Shown: positions 24,103-33,822, counted from the stretch's first letter. The stretch is 64,000 nucleotides of DNA from Breznakibacter xylanolyticus (GCF_003254275.1 NZ_QKZK01000013.1:24972-88971), one strand, 5' to 3'. Made by a program: numbers and translations. Notes: generated by a model from the letters alone, not told the origin.

Positions 24103-26256
24103 ATGCAATGGATAAAGGCTTCATTTGTGATGTTGGGTTATTGTTTGGTGTTGACAGTGTCGGCTCAGCATGTTTATCCCTTTCAAAATCGCGATTTACC
24201 TGTTGAAGAACGTATCAACAACTTGTTGTCGTTGATGACGCTCGACGAAAAGGTGTCGGCTCTGAGTACCAACCCTTCGGTGCCTCGATTGGGGGTGAAG
24301 GGTTGCGGACACATCGAGGGACTGCACGGCGTGGCCATGGGTGGCCCGGCAGGATGGGGGCGTAAGGAAGCGCCAGTGACCACCACTCAGTTCCCTCAGG
24401 CTTATGGATTGGGGGCAACCTGGAATCCGGCCTTGATTGAGAAGATTGCGGCCTTGCAGGCTTACGAGGCGCGTTACTTGTTTCAAAGTCCCAAGTATCG
24501 TCAGGGTGCCTTGGTGGTGCGGGCTCCCAATGCCGATCTTGGGCGTGATCCTCGTTGGGGGCGCACCGAGGAGTGCTATGGCGAAGACCCGTTCCTGACC
24601 GGAACCTTGGCTGCCGCTTTCAGTAAGGGATTGCAGGGCAACGACCCGCGATACTGGATCACGGCTTCGTTACTCAAGCATTTTTTGGCCAATAGTAACG
24701 AGGATCGCCGCGATAGCTCTTCGTCGGATTTTGATGAGCGGTTGTGGCGCGAATATTATGCCATGCCCTTTTATAAGGCCATCACCCATGGCGGTGCCAA
24801 CTGCTATATGGCTGCTTATAACGCCATCAATGGCACGCCGGCCACGGTGCATCCCATGTTGCGCGACATCACCATGCGCGAGTGGGGCGTCAATGGCATC
24901 ATTTGCACTGATGGCGGGGCTTATCGCATGTTGATAAACTCGCACCATGCTTTTAGTGACCTCAATAGTGCCGCTGCTGCTTGTGTGAAAGCAGGCATCA
25001 ATCAATTTCTCGACGATTACCGCGAGGGAGTGTATGGCGCTTTGGCCAATGGCCTGTTGTTTGTCGATGACATCGATGCGGTGTTGCGTGGCAATTATCG
25101 GGTCATGATCCGTCTGGGGCTGCTTGATGATCCCCGCATGGTTCCCTATGCATCCATTGGGGTGAAGGACTCCATTGATCCATGGACTTTGCCTGCGCAT
25201 CGTGAGTTGGCTCGTGAGGTAACCCGTCAGTCGGTGGTGCTGCTTAAGAACGATAAAGGACTGCTGCCTCTTCAGCAGGGTAAAGTGAAATCCGTGGCCA
25301 TGATTGGCTTGCTGGCCGATACGGTGATGCTCGACTGGTACAGCGGGACGCCCCCTTACACCGTGACCCCTTATGCGGGCATGGCCTCCCGATTACCGGG
25401 GAAAGTGGCACTGGCTCGTGATAACGATTACAACCGGGCGGTTGATTTGGCTCGGGCATCCGAGGTGGCCATTGTTTGTGTTGGCAACAACCCCACCGGC
25501 AATGGCGGCTGGAAAGAGTGTCCGTTGCCCAGTGACGGTAAAGAAGCTGTCGACCGCAAGTCGCTCACCCTGGAGCAGGAGCAGCTCATCCGACAAGTGT
25601 TGGAGGTCAATCCCAATACTGTGGTGGTGCTCATCAGCAGTTTTCCTTATGCCATCAACTGGACGGTGCAAAACGTCCCTGCCATAGTACATCTCACGCA
25701 CAGCAGTCAGGAGTTGGGCAATGCCCTGGCCGATGTGCTCTGGGGCGACGTCTCTCCAGGGGGCAAACTCACACAAACCTGGCCGGCTTCCATTGACCAT
25801 TTGCCCGAAATGATGGATTATGACATTCGCAAGGGACGCACTTATCAGTACGTTCGTCATAAACCCTTGTTCCCGTTTGGCTATGGGTTGAGTTATACCA
25901 AGTTTAAATGGTCGGACATGGCATTTTCGCAGCGTCTAATTGCTGCTGGTGATTCTGTTGAAGTGTCGCTGCGGCTTACCAATACCGGCTCCATGAGCGG
26001 TGATGAGGTGGTGCAGCTGTATGCTACCTTTCCCGACTCGAAGGTCGATCGCCCCGTGAAGAAGTTGGTGGGGTTTGCCCGCGTGAGCCTGGCGCAGGGT
26101 GAATCGCGCCAGGTGCGCATCCCTCTTTCAGCCTTTGAGTTGATGGTTTGGGATGTGTCCCGACAAGCTTTCGTTCTTGAGTCCGGTAAGATATCCCTGA
26201 CTCTTGGTGCTTCGTCCGATGATGTGAAGCTGACCCGATGGTTGACTGCCCGATAA
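24103..26256 (+). CDS. GH3 beta-xylosidase/beta-glucosidase, secreted
   Basis: This 717-residue GH3 has a signal peptide ending near VSAQ and a barrel with LMTLDEKV, GLHGVAMGG, VVRAPNADLGRDPRWGR, CYGEDPF, LLKHFLANSNE and nucleophile D270 in ICTDGGAYRML. A C-terminal domain with LTNTGSMSGDEVVQLY is the fibronectin-III-like module. The HGVA and ADLGRDPRWGR signatures are closer to the beta-xylosidase/glucosidase branch than to the GH3 at 19065, so the two probably split xylose and glucose release (inference). It starts just after the terminator of the GH31 gene, at the ATG at 24103, and ends at a shared bidirectional terminator. Confidence 0.9.
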   Translation: MQWIKASFVMLGYCLVLTVSAQHVYPFQNRDLPVEERINNLLSLMTLDEKVSALSTNPSVPRLGVKGCGHIEGLHGVAMGGPAGWGRKEAPVTTTQFPQAYGLGATWNPALIEKIAALQAYEARYLFQSPKYRQGALVVRAPNADLGRDPRWGRTEECYGEDPFLTGTLAAAFSKGLQGNDPRYWITASLLKHFLANSNEDRRDSSSSDFDERLWREYYAMPFYKAITHGGANCYMAAYNAINGTPATVHPMLRDITMREWGVNGIICTDGGAYRMLINSHHAFSDLNSAAAACVKAGINQFLDDYREGVYGALANGLLFVDDIDAVLRGNYRVMIRLGLLDDPRMVPYASIGVKDSIDPWTLPAHRELAREVTRQSVVLLKNDKGLLPLQQGKVKSVAMIGLLADTVMLDWYSGTPPYTVTPYAGMASRLPGKVALARDNDYNRAVDLARASEVAIVCVGNNPTGNGGWKECPLPSDGKEAVDRKSLTLEQEQLIRQVLEVNPNTVVVLISSFPYAINWTVQNVPAIVHLTHSSQELGNALADVLWGDVSPGGKLTQTWPASIDHLPEMMDYDIRKGRTYQYVRHKPLFPFGYGLSYTKFKWSDMAFSQRLIAAGDSVEVSLRLTNTGSMSGDEVVQLYATFPDSKVDRPVKKLVGFARVSLAQGESRQVRIPLSAFELMVWDVSRQAFVLESGKISLTLGASSDDVKLTRWLTAR

Positions 26257-26260
26257 CAAA

Positions 26261-26289
26261 ACAGCCCCTCCGGTTGTTGGAGGGGCTGT
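26261..26289. terminator. Terminator between the second GH3 gene and the convergent barrel gene
   Basis: A perfect 11-bp stem (26261-26271 with 26279-26289) with a 7-base loop lies between two convergent genes. The minus-strand side has a T run, so it probably serves both. Confidence 0.75.
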
Positions 26290-26313
26290 GTATTTGATAT
26301 GTCTTATGGACGA

Positions 26314-26943
26314 TTAAAAACGATAGCCGACCGAGAAGCCAAAGCCGGTGTTTTTCATGGAGGTGTCTTTGGGTTTCTCTCCATCATACTTAGGTACGAT
26401 GTTAATGAAGCCCAATTGTGTGTTTAGTTGAAATGATAGTCTGTTGCTGAATTCGTATCCGAAAAAGATGTTAGCTCCTGCATCGAAGGGTGCAACATAC
26501 ATTTTGTTGTCGTCGTCGCTCTCTTTTACATCACTTTTGAACTCGATATCCATTTCACCGCTGTCATTTTTAACCTTGCCTCCGATTCCATAGGCCAGGT
26601 AAGGGCCAAAGCCTAGAATTAAATGACCATCCCCAAACAGAGGTTTGTAGAGGAAGTTTAAGGGGACTTCAAGATAGTTGAGGTTTATTTTTGTGTCATT
26701 GTCCCCTTTTGCCCCTTTAACGGCAAATTGCAATCCTGGTTGGAAATAGAAATCATCGGCAACTGCGATTTCAGCGTTAACGCCCAGTAGAAAGCCAGTT
26801 TTGAGTTTGTTGTCTGTGTCTTCACCCGCTTCTTCTCCATTCAGGTTTTGAAAGTTAATTCCCCCGGTTACTCCAAACGAGGTTTGAGCTTGAGCCGCGA
26901 AAGCCATCATGGCAACCGCTGCAGTAAAAATCAGTTTCTTCAT
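26314..26943 (-). CDS. Outer-membrane beta-barrel protein (PorT/OmpW-like fold)
   Basis: This 209-residue protein has a signal peptide (MAFAAQAQ) followed by alternating amphipathic strands typical of the OMP_b-brl family: SFGVTGGINF, FLLGVNAEIAV, FYFQPGLQFAVKGAKG, YLEVPLNFLYKP and a final GFGFSVGYRF, whose terminal Phe is the usual barrel signal. It likely sits in the outer membrane, with no enzymatic role visible. The true start is the ATG at 26943 (MKKLIFTAA); the longer frame upstream has no signal-like N-terminus. It faces the GH3 gene and is followed upstream by an OmpA-type gene on the same strand, about 150 bp away. Whether it is linked to the glycan locus is unknown. Confidence 0.85.
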   Translation of the reverse strand: MKKLIFTAAVAMMAFAAQAQTSFGVTGGINFQNLNGEEAGEDTDNKLKTGFLLGVNAEIAVADDFYFQPGLQFAVKGAKGDNDTKINLNYLEVPLNFLYKPLFGDGHLILGFGPYLAYGIGGKVKNDSGEMDIEFKSDVKESDDDNKMYVAPFDAGANIFFGYEFSNRLSFQLNTQLGFINIVPKYDGEKPKDTSMKNTGFGFSVGYRF

Positions 26944-27094
26944 TCTTTTATTGTTTTTAGTGATTTTTATTGATGGTTTGGTATGCGTTATTGTCGTTAT
27001 CAGAGGTGTTGAATGCTGTACTGCGAGATAACGAATGAGGTCATTTTTCCTCAAAGTTTGTTCCTTAGGCACTCAGCTCCTCTGTCACTTTCTT

Positions 27095-27766
27095 TCATTT
27101 TCCGGCCTCTTTGGCTGCATCGGCTTTCATTTTTTCGTTGGCCGACACCAGGAACTCCACGCGGCGGTTTTGGCTGCGGCCATCGGCGGTGTCGTTGCTG
27201 TATTTGGGCGCTGTTTCGCCATAACCCACCGTGGTGAGACGCGATGATGAAATCCCTTTTGAGCGTAGGTAACTCGATACGGCATTGGCACGTTTCTCCG
27301 ACAGGGTTTGGTTGTAGTTGTCCGAACCGGTGCTGTCGGTATGTCCCTGTATCTCAATGTTGGTGTCGGGATAGTTGTTGAATACCGTAATCATCTTGTC
27401 GAGGTTTTGTTTGGCTTGTGCCGATAGGTCGGAACTGTTGGTGGCAAACAATATTTTGTCGCTCAGCTCAATGACAATGCCTTCGCCCACGCGCTCAACT
27501 GTGGCATTGGGGATTTGCTTTTGCATTTCGGCTGCCTGTTTGTCCATTTTTTTGCCAATAATGGCACCTGTGGCACCTCCTACAGCACCTCCAATAACGG
27601 CGCCCATGGCTGTGTTACCCGCTGCACGGCCAATGATGGCACCTGCCGCTGCGCCGGCTCCTGTGCCGATGATCGCTCCTTTTTGTGTTCTGGTCATTGA
27701 TTGACATCCGGCCAACAGCATGCCTGTGGCAACAGCTGCGCTCAATAGAATTCTTCTTGTTTTCAT
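27095..27766 (-). CDS. OmpA-family lipoprotein with glycine-zipper region (YiaD-like)
   Basis: This 223-residue lipoprotein begins with a signal ending in LLAGC. Next comes a glycine-rich zipper (about 30-80: AIIGTGAGAAAGAIIG and repeats), which inserts into or lines the membrane. The C-terminal OmpA domain (about 105-220) includes LFATNSSDLS, IEIQGHTDSTG, LSEKRANAV and SQNRRVEFLV; the Asp and Arg of HTDSTG and NRRVEF are the peptidoglycan-binding residues. It should tether the outer membrane to the cell wall. The start is the ATG at 27766; the longer frame adds 23 residues in front of an obvious signal peptide. It is encoded on the minus strand between plus-strand GH genes. Confidence 0.92.
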   Translation of the reverse strand: MKTRRILLSAAVATGMLLAGCQSMTRTQKGAIIGTGAGAAAGAIIGRAAGNTAMGAVIGGAVGGATGAIIGKKMDKQAAEMQKQIPNATVERVGEGIVIELSDKILFATNSSDLSAQAKQNLDKMITVFNNYPDTNIEIQGHTDSTGSDNYNQTLSEKRANAVSSYLRSKGISSSRLTTVGYGETAPKYSNDTADGRSQNRRVEFLVSANEKMKADAAKEAGK

Positions 27767-28114
27767 GAATGTTCTGTTTTTTATTGATTTATCTTGGTAA
27801 GCTTTAAAAATCAATGAGGATGAATTATAAACCAAATCGAAATTAACAATTTTCGTGCTTGAATGTTCTTTTGAAATGCTGATTTTACTTTTTTAATGGA
27901 TTGTTCGCTTTATTATTGTGTTAAAACTGTTGCGAAAATTAAAATAGCATGTAAGAATGTCAAAAAAAGCGCAATGATTGGGTGGAGAAAGTGATAATTT
28001 TGTATTGACAACTGGTGGGTATTGTGCTGCTTTTGGTGGGCAACTCGTCCGTGAATTAAGTAACTAAATGTCCAATGACACCTTTGGGGGATGCATGGGC
28101 TTTAATTGATAAGT
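27767..28114. other. Intergenic region between divergent OmpA and GH97 genes
   Basis: These 348 bases carry the promoters of both divergent genes but no clean TAnnTTTG match for the GH97 side. The sequence is AT-rich on the left. I see no gene or strong hairpin. Confidence 0.6.
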
Positions 28115-30091
28115 ATGAAAAAGAGACTATTCGTTTGTTTGTGGATGGCAGTGGTTGGCTGCGTGTCCCTGAGTGCGAAATCGCCTCAGCCATTGGAGCT
28201 CACATCGCCCGACGGCCGTTTGTCGGTGATGGTGGATGTGGCTCCTGATGTGACCTGGCAGATGAGCCTTCAAAATCGCATCATCATGGCGAAGGCTCCC
28301 TTGGCTTTATCGCTCGAAAAAGAAGGCATTTTGGGTAAAGATGCTGTCATCAAAGGGGTGGAACGGTTTTCGATGAATGAGAAAATTGTATCACCCGTCT
28401 ATAAGAAAAGTACGGTCGATAATTTGTACAACCAAATGACCGTTCGGTTTGCCGGTAACTATGCCATTGAGTTTCGGGCTTTCAATACCGGCGTGGCATA
28501 TCGTTTTGTAACCTCGTTCAAAAAACCCGTGACGGTGCTCAATGAACAGGCTTCTTTTGTGTTTCCTACGCATCAAAAAGCTTTTGTGCCATACATCGAC
28601 ACCAAGTTCGACAGATATGCCACTTCGTTCGAGAGCCTTTATCATCACATTCCGTTGTCGGATGTGAAGCCCGACAGCCTCATCATCACCCCCATGCTGG
28701 TTGATTTGGGGCTGGGGCAAAAAGCAGTCATTACCGAAGCTGACCTGGAGGATTATCCCGGTATGTTTTTGACCATCAATAATAACAAAGATGGTTTTAA
28801 TGGCGAATATGCCACTGTACCTGTTGAACAGGAGCGGGGGGGCTATAATAATCTGCAACTCTTGGTCAATAAACGAGGTAGCTATATCGCCAAAACCAAG
28901 GGGACGCGCACTTATCCCTGGCGCGTGGTGGCCATTAGTGAAAATGATGCCGAGTTGCTCAATAATGATCTGGTGTATTTGTTGGCTGCTCCTTCGCGCA
29001 TTGCCGACGTGTCGTGGATTAAGCCCGGTAAGGTGGCCTGGGATTGGTGGAATGATTGGAACATCTCGGGCGTCGATTTTCGTGCAGGCGTCAACACCGA
29101 AACTTACAACTATTACATCGACTTTGCGGCACAGAGTGGCATCGAGTACGTGATTATGGACGAAGGGTGGGCCTATAGCGATAACCTGATGAACATTGTT
29201 CCGTCAATTGATCTGAAAGCCATTTTGGCTCATGCCCAACAAAAAGGCGTGGGCATCATTCTGTGGGCAGGATGGCTGCCGCTCGATCAGGATATGGAAA
29301 ACGTGTTCCGCACCTATTCGCAGATGGGCGTCAAAGGTTTTAAAATTGACTTTATGGATCGTGACGATCAGCAGGTGGTTAACTTTTATTATCGTTCGGC
29401 CGAACTGGCAGCCAAATACAAATTGATGCTCGACTTTCATGGGGCATACAAACCTACCGGTTTGCAGCGAACCTGGCCCAATTGCATGACTAATGAGGGC
29501 GTGAAAGGCCTCGAAAATCAAAAGTGGTACAACGACGATTATCCGTTTTACGATGTTTCCATCCCATACATCCGCATGCTGGCCGGCCCTATGGACTACA
29601 CGCCCGGTGCCATGCGCAATGCCAATAAGGGCAATTTCCGTCCCATTCACTCCACGCCCATGAGTCAGGGAACGCGTTGCCATCAATTGGCCATGTATGT
29701 GGTGTACGAGTCTCCTTTGTCGATGCTGTGCGACAATCCTTCGGTATATAAAAAAGAACCGGAAAGCGTGGCTCTGATGGCCTCCATCCCCACTGTGTTT
29801 GATGAGACGGTGGCTCTTGGCGGCAACGTGGGCGAATCGGTGGTCATTGCCCGGCGCAAAGGCGATACCTGGTATGTGGGGGCTTTGACCAACTGGGATG
29901 CCCGAACCATGACCCTCGACCTTTCGTTTTTGGGCGATGGTGAATTTAAGGCTGAGGTGTTTCGCGATGGCATCAATGCCGACCGTGAAGGGAGTGACTA
30001 CAAGCGCGAAGTCATCACGGTCAGCAGGTCTCAAAAACTCGACATTCAAATGGCACCCGGCGGCGGTTGGGTGGCGGTGATTAAAAAATAA
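28115..30091 (+). CDS. GH97 glycoside hydrolase, probably retaining alpha-galactosidase
   Basis: GH97 enzymes are calcium-dependent and split into inverting alpha-glucosidases (SusB) and retaining alpha-galactosidases. This 658-residue protein has a signal peptide (VSLSAK), an N-terminal beta-super-sandwich domain beginning LTSPDGRLSVMVDV, then a TIM barrel with VAWDWWNDWN, EYVIMDEGW, FKIDFMDRDDQ and CMTNEGVKGLE, and a C-terminal beta-domain. The Asp of KIDFMDRDDQ occupies the place used as nucleophile in the retaining subgroup, and the Glu of NEGVKGLE fits the acid/base, favouring alpha-galactosidase over alpha-glucosidase. The start is the ATG at 28115, since the in-frame TTG at 28106 adds only three residues. 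The alpha-galactosidase GH27 follows 178 bp downstream. Confidence 0.88.
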   Translation: MKKRLFVCLWMAVVGCVSLSAKSPQPLELTSPDGRLSVMVDVAPDVTWQMSLQNRIIMAKAPLALSLEKEGILGKDAVIKGVERFSMNEKIVSPVYKKSTVDNLYNQMTVRFAGNYAIEFRAFNTGVAYRFVTSFKKPVTVLNEQASFVFPTHQKAFVPYIDTKFDRYATSFESLYHHIPLSDVKPDSLIITPMLVDLGLGQKAVITEADLEDYPGMFLTINNNKDGFNGEYATVPVEQERGGYNNLQLLVNKRGSYIAKTKGTRTYPWRVVAISENDAELLNNDLVYLLAAPSRIADVSWIKPGKVAWDWWNDWNISGVDFRAGVNTETYNYYIDFAAQSGIEYVIMDEGWAYSDNLMNIVPSIDLKAILAHAQQKGVGIILWAGWLPLDQDMENVFRTYSQMGVKGFKIDFMDRDDQQVVNFYYRSAELAAKYKLMLDFHGAYKPTGLQRTWPNCMTNEGVKGLENQKWYNDDYPFYDVSIPYIRMLAGPMDYTPGAMRNANKGNFRPIHSTPMSQGTRCHQLAMYVVYESPLSMLCDNPSVYKKEPESVALMASIPTVFDETVALGGNVGESVVIARRKGDTWYVGALTNWDARTMTLDLSFLGDGEFKAEVFRDGINADREGSDYKREVITVSRSQKLDIQMAPGGGWVAVIKK

Positions 30092-30269
30092 GGCGATGCA
30101 TCGTTGCAAGTTCTCTTTGTGCTTTGATGCTTTGCATGGTGGGTGTTGTCATTATTTAAATCATTGATTTTGATGTGGATTATCGTTAATTCATTCTGCT
30201 AATTTATATATCTCATTTTTCTCTTTCGCCTCTCTTTGGGGGAGGTTGGGAGGGGCTTAAAACACATAC

Positions 30270-31472
30270 ATGAAAAAAACCATTCTTCTTGCCATGACCC
30301 TCTGCGTGATGGGGGCTTCGGCACAAAAGTTCGAAAATCTGGCCATGACTCCGCCCATGGGGTGGAACAGCTGGAACAAGTTCGCTTGCGACGTGAGTGA
30401 GCAACTGATTATGGAAACCGCCGATGCCATGGCTGCCAGCGGAATGAAGGCTGCCGGGTATGAGTACGTGGTGATTGACGATTGTTGGCAGGTGGGACGC
30501 GATAGCATGGGCTTTATTGTGGCTGATCCGGTGAGATTCCCGTCGGGCATCAAGGCGCTGGCTGATTATGTGCACAGCAAGGGATTGAAATTTGGCATTT
30601 ATTCATGTGCCGGCACCGAAACCTGTGGCGGACGTCCTGGAAGCCGCGGCCACGAGTTTCAGGATGCTTATATGTACGCCCAATGGGGCGTGGATTACCT
30701 GAAGTTCGATTGGTGCAAAACCGACGGGCAAAATGCTGTGGAGTCGTATCGTTTGATGAGTCAAAAACTCAAAGAGGCCGGACGTCCCATTGTGTTTAGT
30801 TTGTGTGAGTGGGGTGACAATAAGCCCTGGAATTGGGGCAAGGAAATCGGCCACTTGTGGCGTACCACCGGCGATATTTACGACTGTTTCGACTGTGAAA
30901 AGAATCACGGTACCTGGTCGAACTGGGGCGTGATGCGCATTCTCGACATGCAGGACGGATTGCGTGAGTATGCCGGCCCGGGGCATTGGAACGATCCCGA
31001 CATGTTGGAGGTCGGTAACGGTGGCTTGTCGCTGAACGAAGCGCGTGCCCACTTCTCGATGTGGTGTATGCTCGCTGCGCCTCTCATTGCCGGTAACGAT
31101 TTGCGCAATATGAATGCCGAAACGCTCTCGATTCTCACCAATGCTGATGCCATTGCCATTAATCAGGATCCCATTGGTGTTCAAGGACTGAAAGTAGATG
31201 CTGTTGATGGCCTCGAAACTTGGGTAAAACCGCTAAGCAATGGCGAGTGGGCGATTTGCTTTCTCAATCGTAGCGCTGAACCCAAAACCATTTCCTACGA
31301 CTGGAAAACCAAAGTGGTGAAGGATGAGTTTGCCAAGCGTGAACTCAACGGTGCCTCTCAGCAATACAACATCAAAGATGTTTGGACCAAGAAATCACTC
31401 GGCAATACCCAAAAAACGCTCAAGGCCACCATTCCCTCGCACGATGTGTTGATGGTGAAGCTTTCGAAATAA
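30270..31472 (+). CDS. GH27 alpha-galactosidase, secreted
   Basis: This 400-residue protein hydrolyses terminal alpha-galactose, as in galactomannan or raffinose-type sugars. A short signal peptide (VMGASAQ) precedes the barrel, which opens with the GH27 hallmark MTPPMGWNSWNKFACDV. Other motifs are YVVIDDCWQ, KFGIYSCAGTETCGGRPGS, nucleophile D147 in LKFDWCKTDG, SLCEWGDNKPWNWG, and the acid/base region GPGHWNDPDMLEVGNGG. A small C-terminal antiparallel domain ends the chain. Length is normal. With the GH97 upstream it gives two unrelated alpha-galactosidase folds side by side. It ends at a strong bidirectional terminator shared with the convergent GH42 gene. Confidence 0.96.
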   Translation: MKKTILLAMTLCVMGASAQKFENLAMTPPMGWNSWNKFACDVSEQLIMETADAMAASGMKAAGYEYVVIDDCWQVGRDSMGFIVADPVRFPSGIKALADYVHSKGLKFGIYSCAGTETCGGRPGSRGHEFQDAYMYAQWGVDYLKFDWCKTDGQNAVESYRLMSQKLKEAGRPIVFSLCEWGDNKPWNWGKEIGHLWRTTGDIYDCFDCEKNHGTWSNWGVMRILDMQDGLREYAGPGHWNDPDMLEVGNGGLSLNEARAHFSMWCMLAAPLIAGNDLRNMNAETLSILTNADAIAINQDPIGVQGLKVDAVDGLETWVKPLSNGEWAICFLNRSAEPKTISYDWKTKVVKDEFAKRELNGASQQYNIKDVWTKKSLGNTQKTLKATIPSHDVLMVKLSK

Positions 31473-31492
31473 TGACGTTGAATGATGTCAAT

Positions 31493-31528
31493 AAAAAAAG
31501 CACGGGATGAAGATTCCGTGCTTTTTTT
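31493..31528. terminator. Bidirectional terminator between GH27 and GH42
   Basis: A perfect 13-bp stem (31493-31505 with 31516-31528), a 10-base loop, and A/T runs on both sides. Confidence 0.92.
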
Positions 31529-31543
31529 ATAGGCTAAAGTTTT

Positions 31544-33625
31544 TTACTCCATCCACACCACTACTCCCGCCGGAGCAAGGTTGCTTTCTCCGATCACAAT
31601 TTTCGCATTTTGGGGAATGTCTATGAGCTGTGTTTCGGAGCTGTAGTTCACGGCCGTCCAAAGCCCGTCGCGCCATTGTACGTAAACGCCTGCCGGATAT
31701 TCCTCGGTGGTGGCACCTGCCCTTTGGTACACTTGCTTAACCACTTCACGTTCCAGTTGATTATCGTCTGTGTCCACGCCAATGTAGGTTATGGTGCCTT
31801 TGCCGATGGTGTGCGTCACCACGGCTGCTTTGTCGGCATAAAACTGGTTGCTGTATGATGCCACAACCGATTGTGGATGGTTTGGGGTGAGCACGTCGGC
31901 CCAGTTGTTCCATGTATATGAACGGTTTGCCATGTTTATTTCTCCTTTGCCCGAGGGGTGCATCTGATCAAAAAAATCAATCTTGGCATTGATGAGCGGG
32001 TAGATGGGAGCCGCCCAGTCGCTTTCCCAAATGTGTCCATGGCGGTTCTTAACGCCGGTACGTGGGGTGAGAACCAAATGACCGCCATTGTGCACATAAT
32101 GTCTCCATTTTTCCACCAACATTGTGTCCAGTAGCTCATAGGCTGGGGCAATCATGACTCGGTAAGCCGACCAGTCGTCGTTTTCTGAGACGATGTCTGT
32201 GGGGGCGCCCAGCGATTTGGCCATCTCGTGATATTTTTGGAAGTGAGACATGGCATTCCATTGCACCGACTGGCTTTGGCGTTGCATGCTCCAAATGTTG
32301 TCGTTGTTCCAAAGCATGGCTGTTTTTCGGGCTTGCAGCTGCTTGGGGAGCGGTGTGTTGGTGCGCGCCAGTTTGCGCAACGTTTTCATCTCCTTTATGG
32401 CTTGTTCAAATTCCCGCCCGCCCAGCGATGGTGTGATGCCATCGGTTTTCACTATGCCCGAGTGGTACTGCTCGGCGCTGTAATTGATTTGTCGATAGCG
32501 GTAGGTGCACGCAAACGAAGCCCCCGCACCAAAGCAATGGTAAAGCCACATACGGGTGGTGCCCGGAAGCAGTTGGGCGTTGATGTTGGCCCAGTTCACC
32601 TGACCGGGTTGCAGTTCCATCACCCCGGTGATGCCTTTCACCGAGCGATAATAGTCGTTGGCAAACGAGAGTGTGAGCGGGTCTCCCATTCGAAAGCCTT
32701 GTTCCCCCAAGTTGGTGCTGCCATAATTGGGATAGGCCGTGAATGCTGCAAGGTCAAGCTTGGAAGCCCGCCGTGGGTCGGCGCCCGTACCTGTGCCAAG
32801 ATAATTGGTTGTGACAAACTGAGTAGGGGCAATGTGACCCCGTAAAATTTCGGCCTGAATGTCGAGGAATTCGCCCTGCACATCGGCCGAGAAGCGCTGA
32901 AAGTCGAGCAGCGCGTGCGGGTTGGTTCCCCACCAGCCCACCATTTGGGCATTGGGAATCTTCACCTGGTCGAAGCGGCTGTAGCGCTGGCTCCAAAATG
33001 CCGTGCCCCAGGCCGCGTTGAGTTTGTCGATGGTGCCATATTGTTTTTCAAGCCAAGTTCTAAAAGCGGCCTGCGCCGATGGGCTGAAGTCGTGCTTGGC
33101 CTCGGGTTCGTTGTCTATTTGCCAGCCGATAACGGCTTTGTGCTGCCCATAGCGTTGTGCCAGTTGGGTGACGATGGTGGCGCAGTATTGGCGGTAAATG
33201 TCGTTCGTGAGTGAGTTCATGGCTCGTGTACCGTGTTCCTGCCGAATGTAGTTGGCATTCATTAGGTAGATTTCCGGATGTTTTTCACCCAGCCACACCG
33301 GGGGGGTGATGGAAGGTGTGCAAAGAATCACCTTTAACTGATGCTTCTGAGCCAGGTCGATGACCCGGTCGAGCCACTCGAACTGAAAATGTCCTTCTTC
33401 GGGCTCCATGTCTATCCATGCGAATTCGCCCAGGTGAATGAACTCGAAACCCATGTCGGCAATATTTTGAATGTCGCGCTCCCATTGCGATTCATTCCAA
33501 TGTTCGGGATAATAATAAACGCCAATGGTCATTAAATCCTTTTTTGGGAAAAAAGTGTTGTTGTTTTGGGCTATCAGGAGATTGCCCCATAACAAGGTGG
33601 CCAAAAGGAGTACGATTCGATTCAT
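31544..33625 (-). CDS. GH42 beta-galactosidase, secreted
   Basis: GH42 enzymes remove terminal beta-galactose, often from plant galactans or arabinogalactan fragments. The 693-residue protein has a signal peptide (NLLIAQ) and then GVYYYPEHWNESQW, FIHLGEFAWIDMEPEEG, TPPVWL and acid/base Glu in GWQIDNEPEAK. GVMELQPGQVNW holds the probable nucleophile Glu in MELQPG. A trimerisation-type domain and a small C-terminal beta-domain follow. Most GH42 proteins are cytoplasmic, so the signal peptide is notable and suggests periplasmic action. The start is the ATG at 33625; the frame from 33688 adds 21 residues before the signal. It is the only GH gene here on the minus strand. Confidence 0.93.
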   Translation of the reverse strand: MNRIVLLLATLLWGNLLIAQNNNTFFPKKDLMTIGVYYYPEHWNESQWERDIQNIADMGFEFIHLGEFAWIDMEPEEGHFQFEWLDRVIDLAQKHQLKVILCTPSITPPVWLGEKHPEIYLMNANYIRQEHGTRAMNSLTNDIYRQYCATIVTQLAQRYGQHKAVIGWQIDNEPEAKHDFSPSAQAAFRTWLEKQYGTIDKLNAAWGTAFWSQRYSRFDQVKIPNAQMVGWWGTNPHALLDFQRFSADVQGEFLDIQAEILRGHIAPTQFVTTNYLGTGTGADPRRASKLDLAAFTAYPNYGSTNLGEQGFRMGDPLTLSFANDYYRSVKGITGVMELQPGQVNWANINAQLLPGTTRMWLYHCFGAGASFACTYRYRQINYSAEQYHSGIVKTDGITPSLGGREFEQAIKEMKTLRKLARTNTPLPKQLQARKTAMLWNNDNIWSMQRQSQSVQWNAMSHFQKYHEMAKSLGAPTDIVSENDDWSAYRVMIAPAYELLDTMLVEKWRHYVHNGGHLVLTPRTGVKNRHGHIWESDWAAPIYPLINAKIDFFDQMHPSGKGEINMANRSYTWNNWADVLTPNHPQSVVASYSNQFYADKAAVVTHTIGKGTITYIGVDTDDNQLEREVVKQVYQRAGATTEEYPAGVYVQWRDGLWTAVNYSSETQLIDIPQNAKIVIGESNLAPAGVVVWME

Positions 33626-33822
33626 GAAGCAGTTTTTTAGTATGTCTTCAACAAAAATAATCATCGGCACCCCTTGTCGGAGTGCCATTTGTTGTTAATT
33701 GGTAGATGAATTGTGTTTTTGAAACCGGAATGCCTTTTTTTTACAAATGGTGTCATGGTTATTGACGCACAAATACGAACTTTGATGCTTCAAAATTGTC
33801 ACACCGCGATAAGACCATTATC

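Noticed and set aside
33626..33822. Divergent promoter pair between GH42 and yaaA
   Set aside because: Weak TTTG-like words are present but no exact TAnnTTTG element could be placed for either gene.
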